A program made the position numbers and the translations under genes. Positions 19,301 to 29,180 of a stretch of DNA of 64,000 bases are shown in pieces. Location of the stretch: the NCBI RefSeq assembly GCF_004352855.1, contig NZ_SJSC01000003.1, positions 124,001 through 188,000 of the forward strand, read 5' to 3'. Source of the DNA: Marinomonas sp. KMM3893. GTDB taxonomy: Bacteria; Pseudomonadota; Gammaproteobacteria; Pseudomonadales; Marinomonadaceae. Under the pieces are notes generated by a model, which was not told the origin of the DNA, did not search any database, and saw only the letters and a list, made by a program, of their open reading frames with translations. Each line of letters opens with the position of its first letter. Position 1 is the stretch's first letter.

Positions 19301-20079
19301 CAGAACCAGAGCAGAACCGCTTTAGTTTTCCGCGTGGCGCTAAGCCTGGGACTTTCTTACATGACACGCTTGAAGGTAAAGGCATTCAAGACGTCGTCAA
19401 TGACCCCAGTTTTAGAGACTTGTTGAAGTTGAGCTACCAAACCAATATGGAAGCATTTTATGAGCGCCAAGGGTTTGGTGAGTGGCGTTCTGTATTGAAC
19501 GATTGGTTGGTCGACATTGTTAATACTGAATTGATAGAAGGCGTGTGTCTGGGGGATCTTCCTGTGTCGGCGTGTCGCAAGGAGCTGGAATTCTTTATGC
19601 CGGTGAATGGCATGAACGCTCTGCAGTTAGATCGCATTGCTCGTGAGCATGATAGGGTTTCTCGGTCGGCGCCAAGTATTCAAGATCGCCCGTTAAAGGG
19701 AATGCTCAAAGGCTTTATCGATTTGCTTTTCGAGTGGCAAGGACGTTATTACGTGCTGGATTATAAGTCGAACCATTTAGGTGATGATTTCACGGACTAT
19801 CAAAACGATGCGATTGAGCACGCGATTGCGGACCACAGATACGATTTACAGTATCAACTTTATACCTTGGCATTGCATCGTTTGCTGAAACAGCGCCTGC
19901 CAAATTATGACTACGACACCCACGTTGGCGGTGTGGTGTATTTATTTTTACGGGGTATGACGCCAGGGCAAAAGACCGGTATTTTCAATTCGCGCTTGTC
20001 TAAGGCGCATGTTGAAGCACTGGATCAATTGTTTGCCGGTGAACTATCGCAGGAGGAAGGGCAGCTTGGACTTTTCTAA
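16390..20079 (+). CDS. recB: RecBCD subunit RecB (helicase-nuclease)
   Basis: The 1229-residue 3'-5' helicase and sole nuclease of RecBCD. SF1 motifs run in order: Walker A ASAGTGKTYTIANLY near residue 40, TIHGFCQRML, DEFQDTDAVQY (motif II), IMIGDPKQAIYAFRGAD (III), LATNYRSS (IV), IVTIHKSKGLEYPIVYLPF (V) and YVALTRSK (VI). The C-terminal RecB nuclease carries GTFLHDTLE (His), FIDLLFEW (Asp) and YVLDYKSNHL (Asp, Lys), so it looks catalytically complete. Its start overlaps recC and its end overlaps recD. Confidence 0.97.
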   Translation: MSNMTQTAGSAVTPVTTDASVQLLDALTFPLFGKRLIEASAGTGKTYTIANLYLRLLVPTGQPGDLEQPLTVDQILVVTFTEAATAELKARIRGRIRVARKALMMGTTNDVFLKDWLAGMNADQESDAIEKLLYAEKQMDEAAVFTIHGFCQRMLSQNAFESRMLFQQTIETDEQAPLSMAVKDVWRSEFYPLDDSKAALIKPIWSSPDALQKDLSLLQNQPDAKLVSPNYDWETALAESQQAIEKVRATWREQAQDIIEALEQSGIKRTFWRKDPSKDILAMTQWANSTRFELDKSLEKFDSSEHATRLSKNGELPAHPFFASVQALRESFPDAGRLKAVLLQQLWVKTQERMAQWKRSTQSLTFTDLLTSLDVALGQDEAGKLAERIRHLYPIALIDEFQDTDAVQYRIFSTVYQPANTTQNQLGLIMIGDPKQAIYAFRGADIYTYLAAKQRVDSVYSLATNYRSSAAMIQSVNALFTTHEAPFRVAGIPFVEVQDRGVAGQFSRHGTGQPALQFLYQQSDEPISSAQYRAAMAEACAAHLHRILLEGQSGEALIGERGVRPKDVALLVTNFSQANALKDALRQRGIPSVYLSDKGSVFETVEARELLIVLTAILSNAQESKMRSALATSLVEWSLEELDTLNHDDVVYEKWVQSFQYYLELWETQGLLPMLREFMTDVDLATHMLRQIGGERKLTDFLHLTEKLQQKSLELDSKEGVLRYLRLAIQNPNGDSDEQKIRLETDAELVRIVTIHKSKGLEYPIVYLPFALTPFQDRGKSALYHDDQQQLWISIDPDEEESERHKEELYAAEIRLAYVALTRSKEACFIGCMEVGKGATKSREAICDVHLSGVGALLCEGESLEAGGLVPTIGRLVGRHLDGKMSLVDLPNEAPELPRFKMLEVRHNEPQARRFNGRVERDWWVGSYSSLVVEATEQNDESLPGLDEMTRLQDPLEEALEDASLLVDASAEPEQNRFSFPRGAKPGTFLHDTLEGKGIQDVVNDPSFRDLLKLSYQTNMEAFYERQGFGEWRSVLNDWLVDIVNTELIEGVCLGDLPVSACRKELEFFMPVNGMNALQLDRIAREHDRVSRSAPSIQDRPLKGMLKGFIDLLFEWQGRYYVLDYKSNHLGDDFTDYQNDAIEHAIADHRYDLQYQLYTLALHRLLKQRLPNYDYDTHVGGVVYLFLRGMTPGQKTGIFNSRLSKAHVEALDQLFAGELSQEEGQLGLF

Positions 20080-21964
20080 TCAATTGGATTTATTAGCGCA
20101 GGCAGAGCCAACCTCCAATCCCCCTTTAATGGCATGGCAAGAGCAAGGGGTGTTGCGGGCGATTGACCGCCAGTGGATCGAACAGTTGGCGCACCACGTG
20201 AACGAGTCAAATGATGCGGTGCATATCGCGGGGGCTTTGTGCAGTGCGTATTTGGGGGCTGGGCATATTTGCATCGACTTGGTGTCACTTTGGAAAAAGC
20301 CACCAGAAGGCTTGGCTGTCACGGAATTAAAAGCGGCATTGGCCGCGAGCGGTGTGCATTCGGTTGCAGACTGGTGCGATGCGCTAAAGCAAAGTCAGTT
20401 GGTGAGCCTAGCGCTGCCATTGACGGAAAAACCGATGGTATTAAGTGGCACTCGCTTGTATTTGTATCGTTATTTTCAATACGAGCAGCAAGTGCTTTCT
20501 TATCTTAAACACCATGCTGGCGCGACGCCTTTTGAACCTGACGCGGCGATTATTGATCGATTGTTTCCCAACAAATCAGACACGGTAGATTGGCAAAAAG
20601 TCGCGGTCGCTAATGCGGCCAGTCTGCCATTTTCTGTGATTAGTGGTGGTCCAGGTACAGGGAAAACCACCACAGTTACCAAACTTCTGGCTTTGTTGGT
20701 GTCGCAATCGGCGGCGCAAGGCAAGGTATTAAGAATAGAGCTGGCGGCGCCTACCGGAAAAGCGGCAGCACGTTTGACTGAGTCGATTGCAAATGCCAAA
20801 CGTTCGTTACCTCTAGAAGAAGACATTAAAGCGGCCATTCCCGAACAAGCAAGCACACTGCATCGCTTGCTCGGCAGTGACTTCGGCCGCAGTCGTTTTA
20901 AGCACAATAGAGACAATCCGCTGCATTTGGATGTGTTGCTGGTGGATGAAGTGTCCATGGTGGATTTGCCTATGATGGCGAAGCTGATTGACGCCTTGCC
21001 ACCGCACGCGCGGCTTATTTTGCTGGGCGATAAAGATCAGTTGGCCTCGGTGGAAGCGGGCAGTGTGTTGGGGGATTTGTCGTTAGGCATTGAAAGTGCC
21101 TATTTTCAGGCGGATTGGGCGCAGCGCTTGACCCGCTTAACGGGCGAAAACGTGAGTCAGTTTGCGAACCCTGAAGCGCCGCTGATCAGTCGCTCATTGA
21201 CCCTATTGCGCACCAGTTATCGTTTTGACGCGAACAGTGGGATAGGGCATTTAGCCAAAGCCATGAACGCAGGCAACGCCCAAGATGCCATTTATCAACT
21301 GCAAAACAATCCTCGTGATGTGCATTGGCAGGTGCCCACCGAACAGCAAACCAAGCCGGACATCGCGACCTTAGCCAAGGGCTATGATGACTACTGGGAC
21401 GCAGTACGGCAGCAAAAGGACATAGTGTCGCTTTATGCCGCTTTTTCTCGTTATCAAATCCTGACCGCTGTGCGTCAGGGTGAATTCGGCGTTGAGCAAG
21501 TGAATAAACAGCTTGAGTTGTATTTTTATCAGCGTGGGCGAGTCAAAGATCCGCATGTTTGGTACCCAGGAAAAGCCGTCATGCTGACGCGTAATGACGC
21601 CAGCCTAGGGTTGTTTAATGGTGATATTGGCTTATGCATGCCGGATGAATCTCAGCGTTTACGAGTCTGGTTTATGCAGCCAGATGGCTCATTTACGGGC
21701 TTGTTACCAAGTCGTTTGAGTGCGTTTGAAGTGGTGTTTGCGATGACGGTTCATAAATCACAAGGCTCGGAGTTCGAGCGTGTTGCCTTGTTGTTGCCAT
21801 TGACGCCATCGCCTGTGTTAACGCGAGAGTTGATCTACACAGGAATCACTCGGGCGAAGCAGGATTTTACCCTGTGGGGCGCCGCGCATTTGGTGACTGC
21901 GGCCGCTCAATCTCGGATTCAGCGTAACTCAGGTTTGCCGGATGAACTTTGGCTAAGCGCTTGA
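20066..21964 (+). CDS. recD: RecBCD subunit RecD (5'-3' helicase)
   Basis: An about 632-residue 5'-3' SF1B helicase subunit. Motifs: GGPGTGKTTTVTKL (Walker A), APTGKAAARL, LLVDEVSMVDLPMM (II), ILLGDKDQLASVEAGSVLGD (III), AMTVHKSQGSEFERV (V) and YTGITRAK (VI). The frame is open well into recB. I set the start at TTG 20066 because AGGAGG lies 9 bases before it and the protein then begins MDFSNQLDLLAQAEP, like other RecD proteins. This gives a 14-bp overlap with recB and a rare start codon that may hold RecD at low stoichiometry. No terminator is obvious after it. Confidence 0.95.
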   Translation: MDFSNQLDLLAQAEPTSNPPLMAWQEQGVLRAIDRQWIEQLAHHVNESNDAVHIAGALCSAYLGAGHICIDLVSLWKKPPEGLAVTELKAALAASGVHSVADWCDALKQSQLVSLALPLTEKPMVLSGTRLYLYRYFQYEQQVLSYLKHHAGATPFEPDAAIIDRLFPNKSDTVDWQKVAVANAASLPFSVISGGPGTGKTTTVTKLLALLVSQSAAQGKVLRIELAAPTGKAAARLTESIANAKRSLPLEEDIKAAIPEQASTLHRLLGSDFGRSRFKHNRDNPLHLDVLLVDEVSMVDLPMMAKLIDALPPHARLILLGDKDQLASVEAGSVLGDLSLGIESAYFQADWAQRLTRLTGENVSQFANPEAPLISRSLTLLRTSYRFDANSGIGHLAKAMNAGNAQDAIYQLQNNPRDVHWQVPTEQQTKPDIATLAKGYDDYWDAVRQQKDIVSLYAAFSRYQILTAVRQGEFGVEQVNKQLELYFYQRGRVKDPHVWYPGKAVMLTRNDASLGLFNGDIGLCMPDESQRLRVWFMQPDGSFTGLLPSRLSAFEVVFAMTVHKSQGSEFERVALLLPLTPSPVLTRELIYTGITRAKQDFTLWGAAHLVTAAAQSRIQRNSGLPDELWLSA

Positions 21965-22120
21965 TAATAGAATATTTGGCACCATTAATAGAAAACTTCA
22001 TTGTCCAATACGTTAGAAAGGCAATATAAGGCTTTTGTAAGATTCTTGCTGTGATTCTTTTATGGTAGGGTAAGCGTAAATTTCGACACTAAATACAGTA
22101 GAAAGAGAGTAGTAGCAGTA

Positions 22121-23128
22121 ATGGCAAAAGAAATTGTTTTAACCGGTATTACAACTTCAGGTACACCACACTTAGGCAACTACGTGGGTGCTATTCGTCC
22201 TGCAATTGAAGCAAGCCGTCAAGACAACACGGATGCTTACTTTTTTATGGCGGATTACCATGCTTTGATCAAATGCCAAGATCCAGCACGTGTTCAACAA
22301 TCTCGCCAAGAGATTGCCGCGACCTGGCTAGCGTGTGGCTTGGACACAGACAAAGCGACATTTTACCGTCAATCCGATATTCCAGAAATTGCTGAACTGA
22401 ACTGGCTACTGACTTGTGTTACTTCAAAAGGTTTGATGAACCGAGCGCACGCCTACAAAGGGGCAGTAGACGCCAATCTTGCCGATAGCCAAGACCCTGA
22501 TTTTGGCATCACCATGGGCTTGTTCTGCTACCCAGTGTTAATGGCGGCGGATATTTTGGCGTTTAATGCCAATAAAGTGCCTGTGGGTCGTGACCAAATT
22601 CAGCACATTGAAATGGCGCGTGATATCGCAGGCCGTTTTAACCACTTGTTCGGCCAGCACTTTACCTTACCTGAAGCGGTTGTTGGTGAAGAAGGCTCGA
22701 TTTTGAAAGGCTTAGACGGCCGCAAAATGAGTAAGAGTTACAACAACACGATTCCTCTTTTTGATACTGAGAAAAAGCTTCAAAAAGGCATTAATAAAAT
22801 CAAAACCAACTTATTAGAGCCAGGCGAAGCGAAAGATCCAAACGACTCTACTGTGTTTGATATCTATAAAGCGTTTGCCACACCGGAACAAACCGCTGAA
22901 ATGCGTCAGAAATTTGCAGATGGTATTGCTTGGGGCCAAGCGAAGAAGGAACTTTTTGAGTTGATCAATGGTCAACTAGCTGAGCCTCGTGAAAAATATC
23001 TAGAACTGATGGCGAATCCTGCTCAGGTTGAAGAAATTCTTCAAGCTGGTGCAGAAAAAGCACGAGCTCGTGTGCGTGGATTCATTTCAGACCTTCGCAA
23101 TGCCGTGGGTCTTGTAAATTTCAAATAA
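22121..23128 (+). CDS. trpS: Tryptophanyl-tRNA synthetase
   Basis: A class I aminoacyl-tRNA synthetase of 335 residues that charges tRNA-Trp. The HIGH-type motif appears as [10 protein letters not shown] near residue 15 and the KMSKS motif as [10 protein letters not shown] near residue 205. The [20 protein letters not shown] block between them is characteristic. An AGAGAGTAG region precedes ATG 22121. It is immediately followed by the Tim44-like gene (13 bp to its GTG), so the two probably share a transcript. Confidence 0.97.
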   Translation: MAKEIVLTGITTSGTPHLGNYVGAIRPAIEASRQDNTDAYFFMADYHALIKCQDPARVQQSRQEIAATWLACGLDTDKATFYRQSDIPEIAELNWLLTCVTSKGLMNRAHAYKGAVDANLADSQDPDFGITMGLFCYPVLMAADILAFNANKVPVGRDQIQHIEMARDIAGRFNHLFGQHFTLPEAVVGEEGSILKGLDGRKMSKSYNNTIPLFDTEKKLQKGINKIKTNLLEPGEAKDPNDSTVFDIYKAFATPEQTAEMRQKFADGIAWGQAKKELFELINGQLAEPREKYLELMANPAQVEEILQAGAEKARARVRGFISDLRNAVGLVNFK

Positions 23129-23141
23129 ATTGGAGAGTTTT

Positions 23142-24008
23142 GTGAAATCGACTGTATATGCCATGTTAATGGCGTTTGTTTTAGCGATGGGGGTTGGTGG
23201 TTTTAGTGCTGACGTTCAAGCGAAAAAATTTGGCGGCGGTAAGAGCTTCGGGAAAAGTTTTTCTTTTTCTAAATCTAAAAGCAGCAACACATCTACTATC
23301 CCTAAAGCGACGAATACCACAGCGCCTAAGAAAAGTGGTTTTCTTGGCGGCCTAGGCGGCGGTTTACTGGGTGGTTTGTTGGCAGGTGGTATTTTTGCTG
23401 CCTTGATGGGCAGTGGCGCATTTGACGGCATTTCATTCGGCGACATTTTATTATTCGCAGTGATTGGCTTCTTGATCTATAAGTTTTTCATCGCGCCAAA
23501 GCGTCGTGCAGCACAGGCTCAAGCCGCTGGTTACGGTACTACTATGAACCGTGAAACACCGACTTCGACGCGTGATCAGTTTACGCCATCGCCTATGTCT
23601 GGCGTGCCAGGTTTTGGTGGTCAGCCAGAGTTTCAACTGCCACCGGGCTTTAATGAACAAGCGTTTGTTGCGGAAGCGAAAAACCATTACATCGCTTTGC
23701 AAAAAGCATGGGACAATAACGACTTTGATGAAATTCGCAGCTACGTCAGTGCAGACCTTTTTGTCATGCTTCAAGAAGAAAGAGCGAAGCATGGTGAGAA
23801 TATGCCTCGTACTGAAGTGATTTCATTGATGGTTGAGCTTGTACGTGGTGAGTTTATTGGCTCTATTGCGTCCATCTCGCTAAAATTCTCAGGCTGGATC
23901 AAAGAAGGTGATCAGACTTCTGATACCAATGAAGTTTGGCATTTGGAAAAGAACATGTCGGATGAGAAAGGCAACTGGACGATTGTTGGTATTGAACAAG
24001 ACAGTTAA
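23142..24008 (+). CDS. Tim44-like domain membrane protein
   Basis: A 288-residue protein. It starts at GTG 23142, which has GGAG seven bases upstream; an in-frame TTG at 23130 overlaps that site. It opens with a signal-like helix ending SADVQA, then a basic and serine-rich stretch, and a glycine-rich hydrophobic run (GGLGGGLLGGLLAGGIF). One membrane helix (DILLFAVIGFLIYKFFIAP) follows. The C-terminal half is a Tim44-like, NTF2-type domain (FVAEAKNHYIALQKAWDNND onward). Bacterial relatives are called Tim44 or MBA1-like and have no fixed role. A link to membrane-protein biogenesis is only suggested by the mitochondrial namesake. Confidence 0.85.
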   Translation: MKSTVYAMLMAFVLAMGVGGFSADVQAKKFGGGKSFGKSFSFSKSKSSNTSTIPKATNTTAPKKSGFLGGLGGGLLGGLLAGGIFAALMGSGAFDGISFGDILLFAVIGFLIYKFFIAPKRRAAQAQAAGYGTTMNRETPTSTRDQFTPSPMSGVPGFGGQPEFQLPPGFNEQAFVAEAKNHYIALQKAWDNNDFDEIRSYVSADLFVMLQEERAKHGENMPRTEVISLMVELVRGEFIGSIASISLKFSGWIKEGDQTSDTNEVWHLEKNMSDEKGNWTIVGIEQDS

Positions 24009-24034
24009 TAGTCGAGTCTCTCTGAGCTAGGTTT

Positions 24035-24075
24035 AACGCGGAGTCATTGATAAGATGGCTCCGCGTTATTGTTTT
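24035..24075 (+). terminator. Terminator after Tim44-like gene
   Basis: Stem AACGCGGAG / CTCCGCGTT (24035-24043 and 24059-24067), followed by ATTGTTTT, between the Tim44-like gene and cheW. Confidence 0.75.
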
Positions 24076-24101
24076 AATAAAATCGAATATGGATGTAAGT
24101 C

Positions 24102-24608
24102 ATGTCAGAATTGGCGCCTATGAAAGAATCTGGAAAAGCCTTAGCGGAAAGCAAAAAAGGTGAATTGCTACAATATCTTACCTTTAAATTGATCGATGAA
24201 ACTTACGGCATTAATGTTTTACAAATCAAAGAAGTGCTTCGCTACAGTGAAATAGCTCCAGTGCCTGGTGCGCCTTCTTATGTGTTAGGCATAGTGAATC
24301 TACGTGGTAATGTGGTTACTGTAGTGGATACGCGTGTCCGTTTCGGTTTGCCAGAATGCACGATTACGGATGATACTCGTATCATCATAATTGAGCATGA
24401 TGGAGAGCAAATTGGTCTATTAGTGGACGCTGTTCAAGAAGTGTTTTACCTCTACCAAGGTGAAATTGAGCAGAGCCCAAGCGTCGGTAATGACGAAGCA
24501 CTGAAGTTTATCCAAGGTGTTTACCAAAAAGACGATGAGTTGGTTATTTTGCTGGAACTTGATCGCATGTTTGAGCGCAATGAAGCGCTTGGCATCGAAG
24601 CCATGTAA
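24102..24608 (+). CDS. cheW: CheW chemotaxis coupling protein
   Basis: A 168-residue scaffold that joins chemoreceptors to the CheA kinase. The CheW SH3-like folds cover residues 20-160. Diagnostic stretches are LTFKLIDETYGINVLQIKEVLRY (in pieces), the APSYVLGIVNLRGNVVTVVD block that binds receptors, and IGLLVDAVQEV. It is an isolated cheW, with no cheA, cheY or flagellar genes nearby. The two chemoreceptors elsewhere in the window could use it. A clean terminator follows. Confidence 0.93.
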   Translation: MSELAPMKESGKALAESKKGELLQYLTFKLIDETYGINVLQIKEVLRYSEIAPVPGAPSYVLGIVNLRGNVVTVVDTRVRFGLPECTITDDTRIIIIEHDGEQIGLLVDAVQEVFYLYQGEIEQSPSVGNDEALKFIQGVYQKDDELVILLELDRMFERNEALGIEAM

Positions 24609-24643
24609 GCGAATAGATCACGATTAAGCTCGAAATATGAGCC

Positions 24644-24675
24644 AAAAAAAACCATGCTGAGCATGGTTTTTTTGT
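24644..24675. terminator. Bidirectional terminator between cheW and gsk
   Basis: Stem ACCATGCT / AGCATGGT (24651-24658, 24660-24667) flanked by seven A and seven T, serving cheW and the converging gsk. Confidence 0.9.
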
Positions 24676-24690
24676 GTCTGCTTTTCTTGT

Positions 24691-25989
24691 TTAGCGATCC
24701 CAGTAGGCTTCTTCTAAGCTGTCTTCTCTTTCGGGTAGGCCGCGGGAAAGACGAGGTGCGCTTTGCGCCAGAATCTCATAACTCACACGGTTTGCGTATT
24801 TACAAATCTGGGCAAAAGATGAGTAGGCAAGGAAAGGTGCCGCGTGTTTGCTGGAGTTAGGTTGCGCCTCACGATGAAAATGATTGGCTGAAATGTCGTG
24901 CAGTAACGCCGATAAGGCGCCATCCCCAGCACCATTGGTGTTACGGATTTTCTCAGGGCCACCCATGTAAGGGTCAATGTGAGAAAATACCTTAATCGGG
25001 TTTTCACAGGCTTGGCGCATCATTGGACGGCTGAATTCCCAGCGATTGAAATCTGCAACATCGGCGGATTTTATCGGGTTGGTGGTTTCTCGTTTTAGCG
25101 TGTTTTCTGTATGGCCACACAAATACAAACCGTCAGGGCCTGCAGTGAGCAGAACCATGTCTACGTAGTCGAGAATCGCATCGGCGGCTTGCAACGGGTC
25201 TGAGAAGCCAGTGAGTGCTTCCGCTTCCAGCTCGTTCATTGCCAACACATTGACATCACGTTTGATCAGCTCAAGCAGCTCATCGCGATGGTCGTCGACG
25301 AGGTGCTTTGTACCAAGCGTTAACACCGTTGGAATGTGATGCTTGTTGGCGTATGCCATGGCGCTCAGCATCGCTTGTTTAATGGGTTTTCCTTGGTGAC
25401 GTAGTGGATAGGCGCAGCTCACAAAGGCCGCCGCGCCAGCAATAATGTCTTCCGGAATATGCTCATGGCTCAGTTCGTCCATATCGCCAGGTGCAATCGC
25501 AAAGGTGCGCTCGCCATCTGGAGTGATAAGGGTGATGCCACGGCCAATGTCACCATTTACTCCTTGCAAGTGGTTCATATCGACCTTGCTGCTGGTGTGG
25601 CAAATGTAGTGATAAGCAGGGGAGCCCAGTGCGATGTTGGCAGACATTACGCCGAGTAGTACGGATTTGTCATCGGCTAAAACCGAATAATTGTGAATGG
25701 TGTTGCCGATCGTACCGCCAGCAAAATGATCAGAAATACTCTGCTGAGCGGTCAGCTCTTTGTAGATCGCTGATGCGGTATCCACATCGACCAGATTGGA
25801 TAACCCCTTTTGAATGTTAAAGGTCGTTAAAAAATCGTCAGAGATATTGGCAATAACATCGACAATGGTTTCGTCTAGCCCGACAATATAGGTGTCTTTA
25901 TCAGGGCGAACTTCAGAGGTAGGCAAAATAGGCTTTGCTTCAGAAACTGGAAAATAGTGTTTGATTTTACGTCTACCTGGGAATTTCAT
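24691..25989 (-). CDS. gsk: Inosine-guanosine kinase
   Basis: A 432-residue PfkB-type kinase that phosphorylates guanosine and inosine in purine salvage. The match to remembered E. coli Gsk is very close at both ends (start MKFPGRRKIKHYFP, end LPEREDSLEEAYWDR). It also holds in HFAGGTIGNTIHNYSVLADD, YMGGPEKIRNTNGAGDGALS (PfkB signature with catalytic Asp) and SSFAQICKYANRVSYE. Length is normal (E. coli 434). It is monocistronic, with GGA seven bases before the ATG at 25989. High confidence in function from overall conservation. Confidence 0.96.
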   Translation of the reverse strand: MKFPGRRKIKHYFPVSEAKPILPTSEVRPDKDTYIVGLDETIVDVIANISDDFLTTFNIQKGLSNLVDVDTASAIYKELTAQQSISDHFAGGTIGNTIHNYSVLADDKSVLLGVMSANIALGSPAYHYICHTSSKVDMNHLQGVNGDIGRGITLITPDGERTFAIAPGDMDELSHEHIPEDIIAGAAAFVSCAYPLRHQGKPIKQAMLSAMAYANKHHIPTVLTLGTKHLVDDHRDELLELIKRDVNVLAMNELEAEALTGFSDPLQAADAILDYVDMVLLTAGPDGLYLCGHTENTLKRETTNPIKSADVADFNRWEFSRPMMRQACENPIKVFSHIDPYMGGPEKIRNTNGAGDGALSALLHDISANHFHREAQPNSSKHAAPFLAYSSFAQICKYANRVSYEILAQSAPRLSRGLPEREDSLEEAYWDR

Positions 25990-26075
25990 ACTTTTGTCCG
26001 CTGATAAGTTAATGGTTTTATTTTATCAAAACATTGACCATTCGGGCAGTTATCTAAAATAAATGTAAGAGAAAA

Positions 26076-26828
26076 ATGAACGAATCACAGCTAGATCGAT
26101 ACAGTCGACAACTTTTACTGCCTAACTTTGATATTGAGGGGCAGCTTGCCTTATCGAGTGCGACGGTTTTGGTCATCGGCATGGGAGGCTTGGGTAATAT
26201 TGCTGCCACCTATTTAGCGAGTGCCGGTGTGGGTGAATTAATACTAGCAGATGGCGACCATCTAGAGCTCAGTAATTTACCGCGACAAGTGCTTTATAAC
26301 GAAGGCCACCTTGGGAGCAACAAAGCTCAGGCGGCAAAGGTGGAATTGCTCGCAAAAAACTCAGAAAGTCGTATTCAAGCCATCACGGAGCATTTAGCAG
26401 GGGATCCGTTGTCTCAGGCTGTGACCAAAGCGAGTGTGGTATTGGATTGCACAGACAATTATCAAGCTCGCCAAAGTATCCACCGTGCGTGCTTCAACGC
26501 AAAGACACCGTTAGTGAGCGCCGCGGCGATTCGTTGGGAAGGGCAATTGATTAGCTTTCTCTATGATCAGAACGCATCTCCTTGTTATGAATGCCTTTAT
26601 CCTTCTATGTCTGACAATCAGTTAAGTTGCAGCGAAAGTGGCGTGATAGGGCCTGTGGTGGGTTCTTTGGGGGTGTTGCAGGCATTGGACGCACTCAAGA
26701 TCGCCAGCGGTTGCGGCCGAGTAGAGCATGGCTTGCTGAAGTTATTTGATGGCATGGAAGGGCGGTGGCGTGAAATGCGTGTAACCCAAGACCCTGAATG
26801 CGCATTTTGCGGTAGCCAAACGGCCTAG
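26076..26828 (+). CDS. MoeB/ThiF family sulfur-carrier adenylyltransferase
   Basis: A 250-residue E1-like enzyme that adenylates the C-terminal glycine of a ubiquitin-like sulfur carrier (MoaD or ThiS). It starts SQLDRYSRQLLLPNFDIEGQ. The nucleotide loop is GMGGLGNIAATYLASAGVG, followed by ADGDHLELSNLPRQVLY (catalytic Arg and Asp). Two zinc Cys pairs are visible, CYEC near residue 170 and CAFC near 245. Length suits MoeB. As no moaD, moeA or thiS gene adjoins it, I cannot choose between MoeB and ThiF, though the overall fit favours MoeB. AGAG lies before ATG 26076. Confidence 0.85.
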   Translation: MNESQLDRYSRQLLLPNFDIEGQLALSSATVLVIGMGGLGNIAATYLASAGVGELILADGDHLELSNLPRQVLYNEGHLGSNKAQAAKVELLAKNSESRIQAITEHLAGDPLSQAVTKASVVLDCTDNYQARQSIHRACFNAKTPLVSAAAIRWEGQLISFLYDQNASPCYECLYPSMSDNQLSCSESGVIGPVVGSLGVLQALDALKIASGCGRVEHGLLKLFDGMEGRWREMRVTQDPECAFCGSQTA

Positions 26829-26918
26829 GTGGGAAAACGCCGCGCTTGAAAAGCCATAGAAGGTCCCTATTTTAGTTATTAATATTTTTCGCTAAGCATT
26901 TTGGCGCAGATTCGTTAG

Positions 26919-27938
<1,020 letters not shown>

Positions 27939-27974
27939 TTGGCTATTTAGAATAGCGGGTTACTGAATTGAGAA

Positions 27975-28009
27975 CACAAAAAAACCGATCCTAGGATCGG
28001 TTTTTTTAG
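27975..28009. terminator. Bidirectional terminator after trxB
   Basis: ACCGATCCTAGGATCGGT, a perfect 18-bp palindrome with the A run before and seven T after, lies between converging trxB and ppa. Confidence 0.85.
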
Positions 28010-28061
28010 ATCAGTAACAAGGTGATTGAGATGCGAATCGTCTCACGTTACTCACAGTGAA

Positions 28062-28592
28062 TTACTGAGCGTTGTAAGCTTCTACGCCTTCAACTAGGGC
28101 TTTCTTCGCTTCTTCAGCGCTTGCCCAACCTTCTACTTTTACCCATTTGCCTTTTTCAAGCGTTTTGTAGTTTTCGAAGAAGTGTTCGATTTGATCACGT
28201 AGCAATTGTGGGATGTCGTTCACATCTTGGATGTGGCCGTATTCTTTGCTCAGTTTCTCGTGAGGAACAGCAACCAATTTTGCGTCCATGCCAGCTTCGT
28301 CAGACATGTTTAACACGCCTACTGGACGACAGCGAATAACAGAACCTGCGACTACTGGGTAAGGTGTGATAACAAGAACGTCAACTGGGTCGCCGTCATC
28401 AGCCAAAGTGTTATTTACGTAGCCGTAGTTAGCAGGGTAGAACATAGGGGCTGTCATGAAGCGGTCAACAACAAGCGCGTCCATGTCTTTGTCTACTTCG
28501 TATTTCACAGGGCTCGCTTGCGCTGGAATTTCGATGATGACATTGATGTCATTTGGTAGGTCTTTGCCGGCAGGAATTTTACTATAGCTCAT
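28062..28592 (-). CDS. ppa: Inorganic pyrophosphatase
   Basis: A family I soluble pyrophosphatase (about 176 residues) that hydrolyses the PPi released in biosynthesis. The start [20 protein letters not shown] is placed at ATG 28592, with GGAAGA upstream; an in-frame ATG five codons earlier lacks a site. The metal motif DGDPVDVLV and the substrate segment [12 protein letters not shown] are present, as are the KYEVDK lysine and [12 protein letters not shown] near the C-terminus. Monocistronic, divergent from ihfB. Confidence 0.96.
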   Translation of the reverse strand: MSYSKIPAGKDLPNDINVIIEIPAQASPVKYEVDKDMDALVVDRFMTAPMFYPANYGYVNNTLADDGDPVDVLVITPYPVVAGSVIRCRPVGVLNMSDEAGMDAKLVAVPHEKLSKEYGHIQDVNDIPQLLRDQIEHFFENYKTLEKGKWVKVEGWASAEEAKKALVEGVEAYNAQ

Positions 28593-28801
28593 TGTTTTAT
28601 CTTCCAATGGTGTTAAATATGGACGACATTATAAAAGCTCGCTAAGGTCTACGCCAGTTATCGAGGCAATCGACTTGTGTTTATTTACAAAAATTTTAGA
28701 AAAAATGCTTTAAATTCGACCGAAAGCTTTATAACTTATTGCTTTCTTTCTAGATTTAGCTAGTCTTACAGTGTGATCAAAATATAGTCGCGGAGACGAG
28801 A

Positions 28802-29107
28802 ATGACAAAATCTGAGCTGATAGAACTGCTAATTGATCAGCAATCTCACTTGCCAGTGAAGGATGTTGAGGAAGCTATTAAGACAATGCTTGATCATATG
28901 TCTGATGCTCTGTCGAATGGTGAGCGTATAGAGATCAGAGGTTTTGGCAGTTTCTCATTGCATTACCGTGCACCGAGAGTGGGTCGCAACCCGAAAACAG
29001 GTGAGTCTGTTGAGCTGTCGGCAAAGTACGTTCCGCACTTCAAACCTGGAAAAGAATTGCGCGAATTGGTGAATCTACCGGATGCCGAGATAAACGAACT
29101 TAACTAA
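28802..29107 (+). CDS. ihfB: Integration host factor subunit beta
   Basis: A 101-residue DNA-bending protein that pairs with IhfA. It starts [18 protein letters not shown] and carries the beta-arm region [20 protein letters not shown] and [20 protein letters not shown] (with the conserved Pro), nearly the E. coli pattern. GGAG precedes the ATG. It heads the conserved ihfB-lapA-lapB-pyrF order. In E. coli and many relatives rpsA lies directly upstream, but here the upstream neighbour is divergent ppa. Confidence 0.96.
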   Translation: MTKSELIELLIDQQSHLPVKDVEEAIKTMLDHMSDALSNGERIEIRGFGSFSLHYRAPRVGRNPKTGESVELSAKYVPHFKPGKELRELVNLPDAEINELN

Positions 29108-29180
29108 TTTACGTCTTATGCCTCGAAATTTGTTAGCTATCACGGCATAATGTTGCCATTCTAATTTGGTGGGTTGTTTT

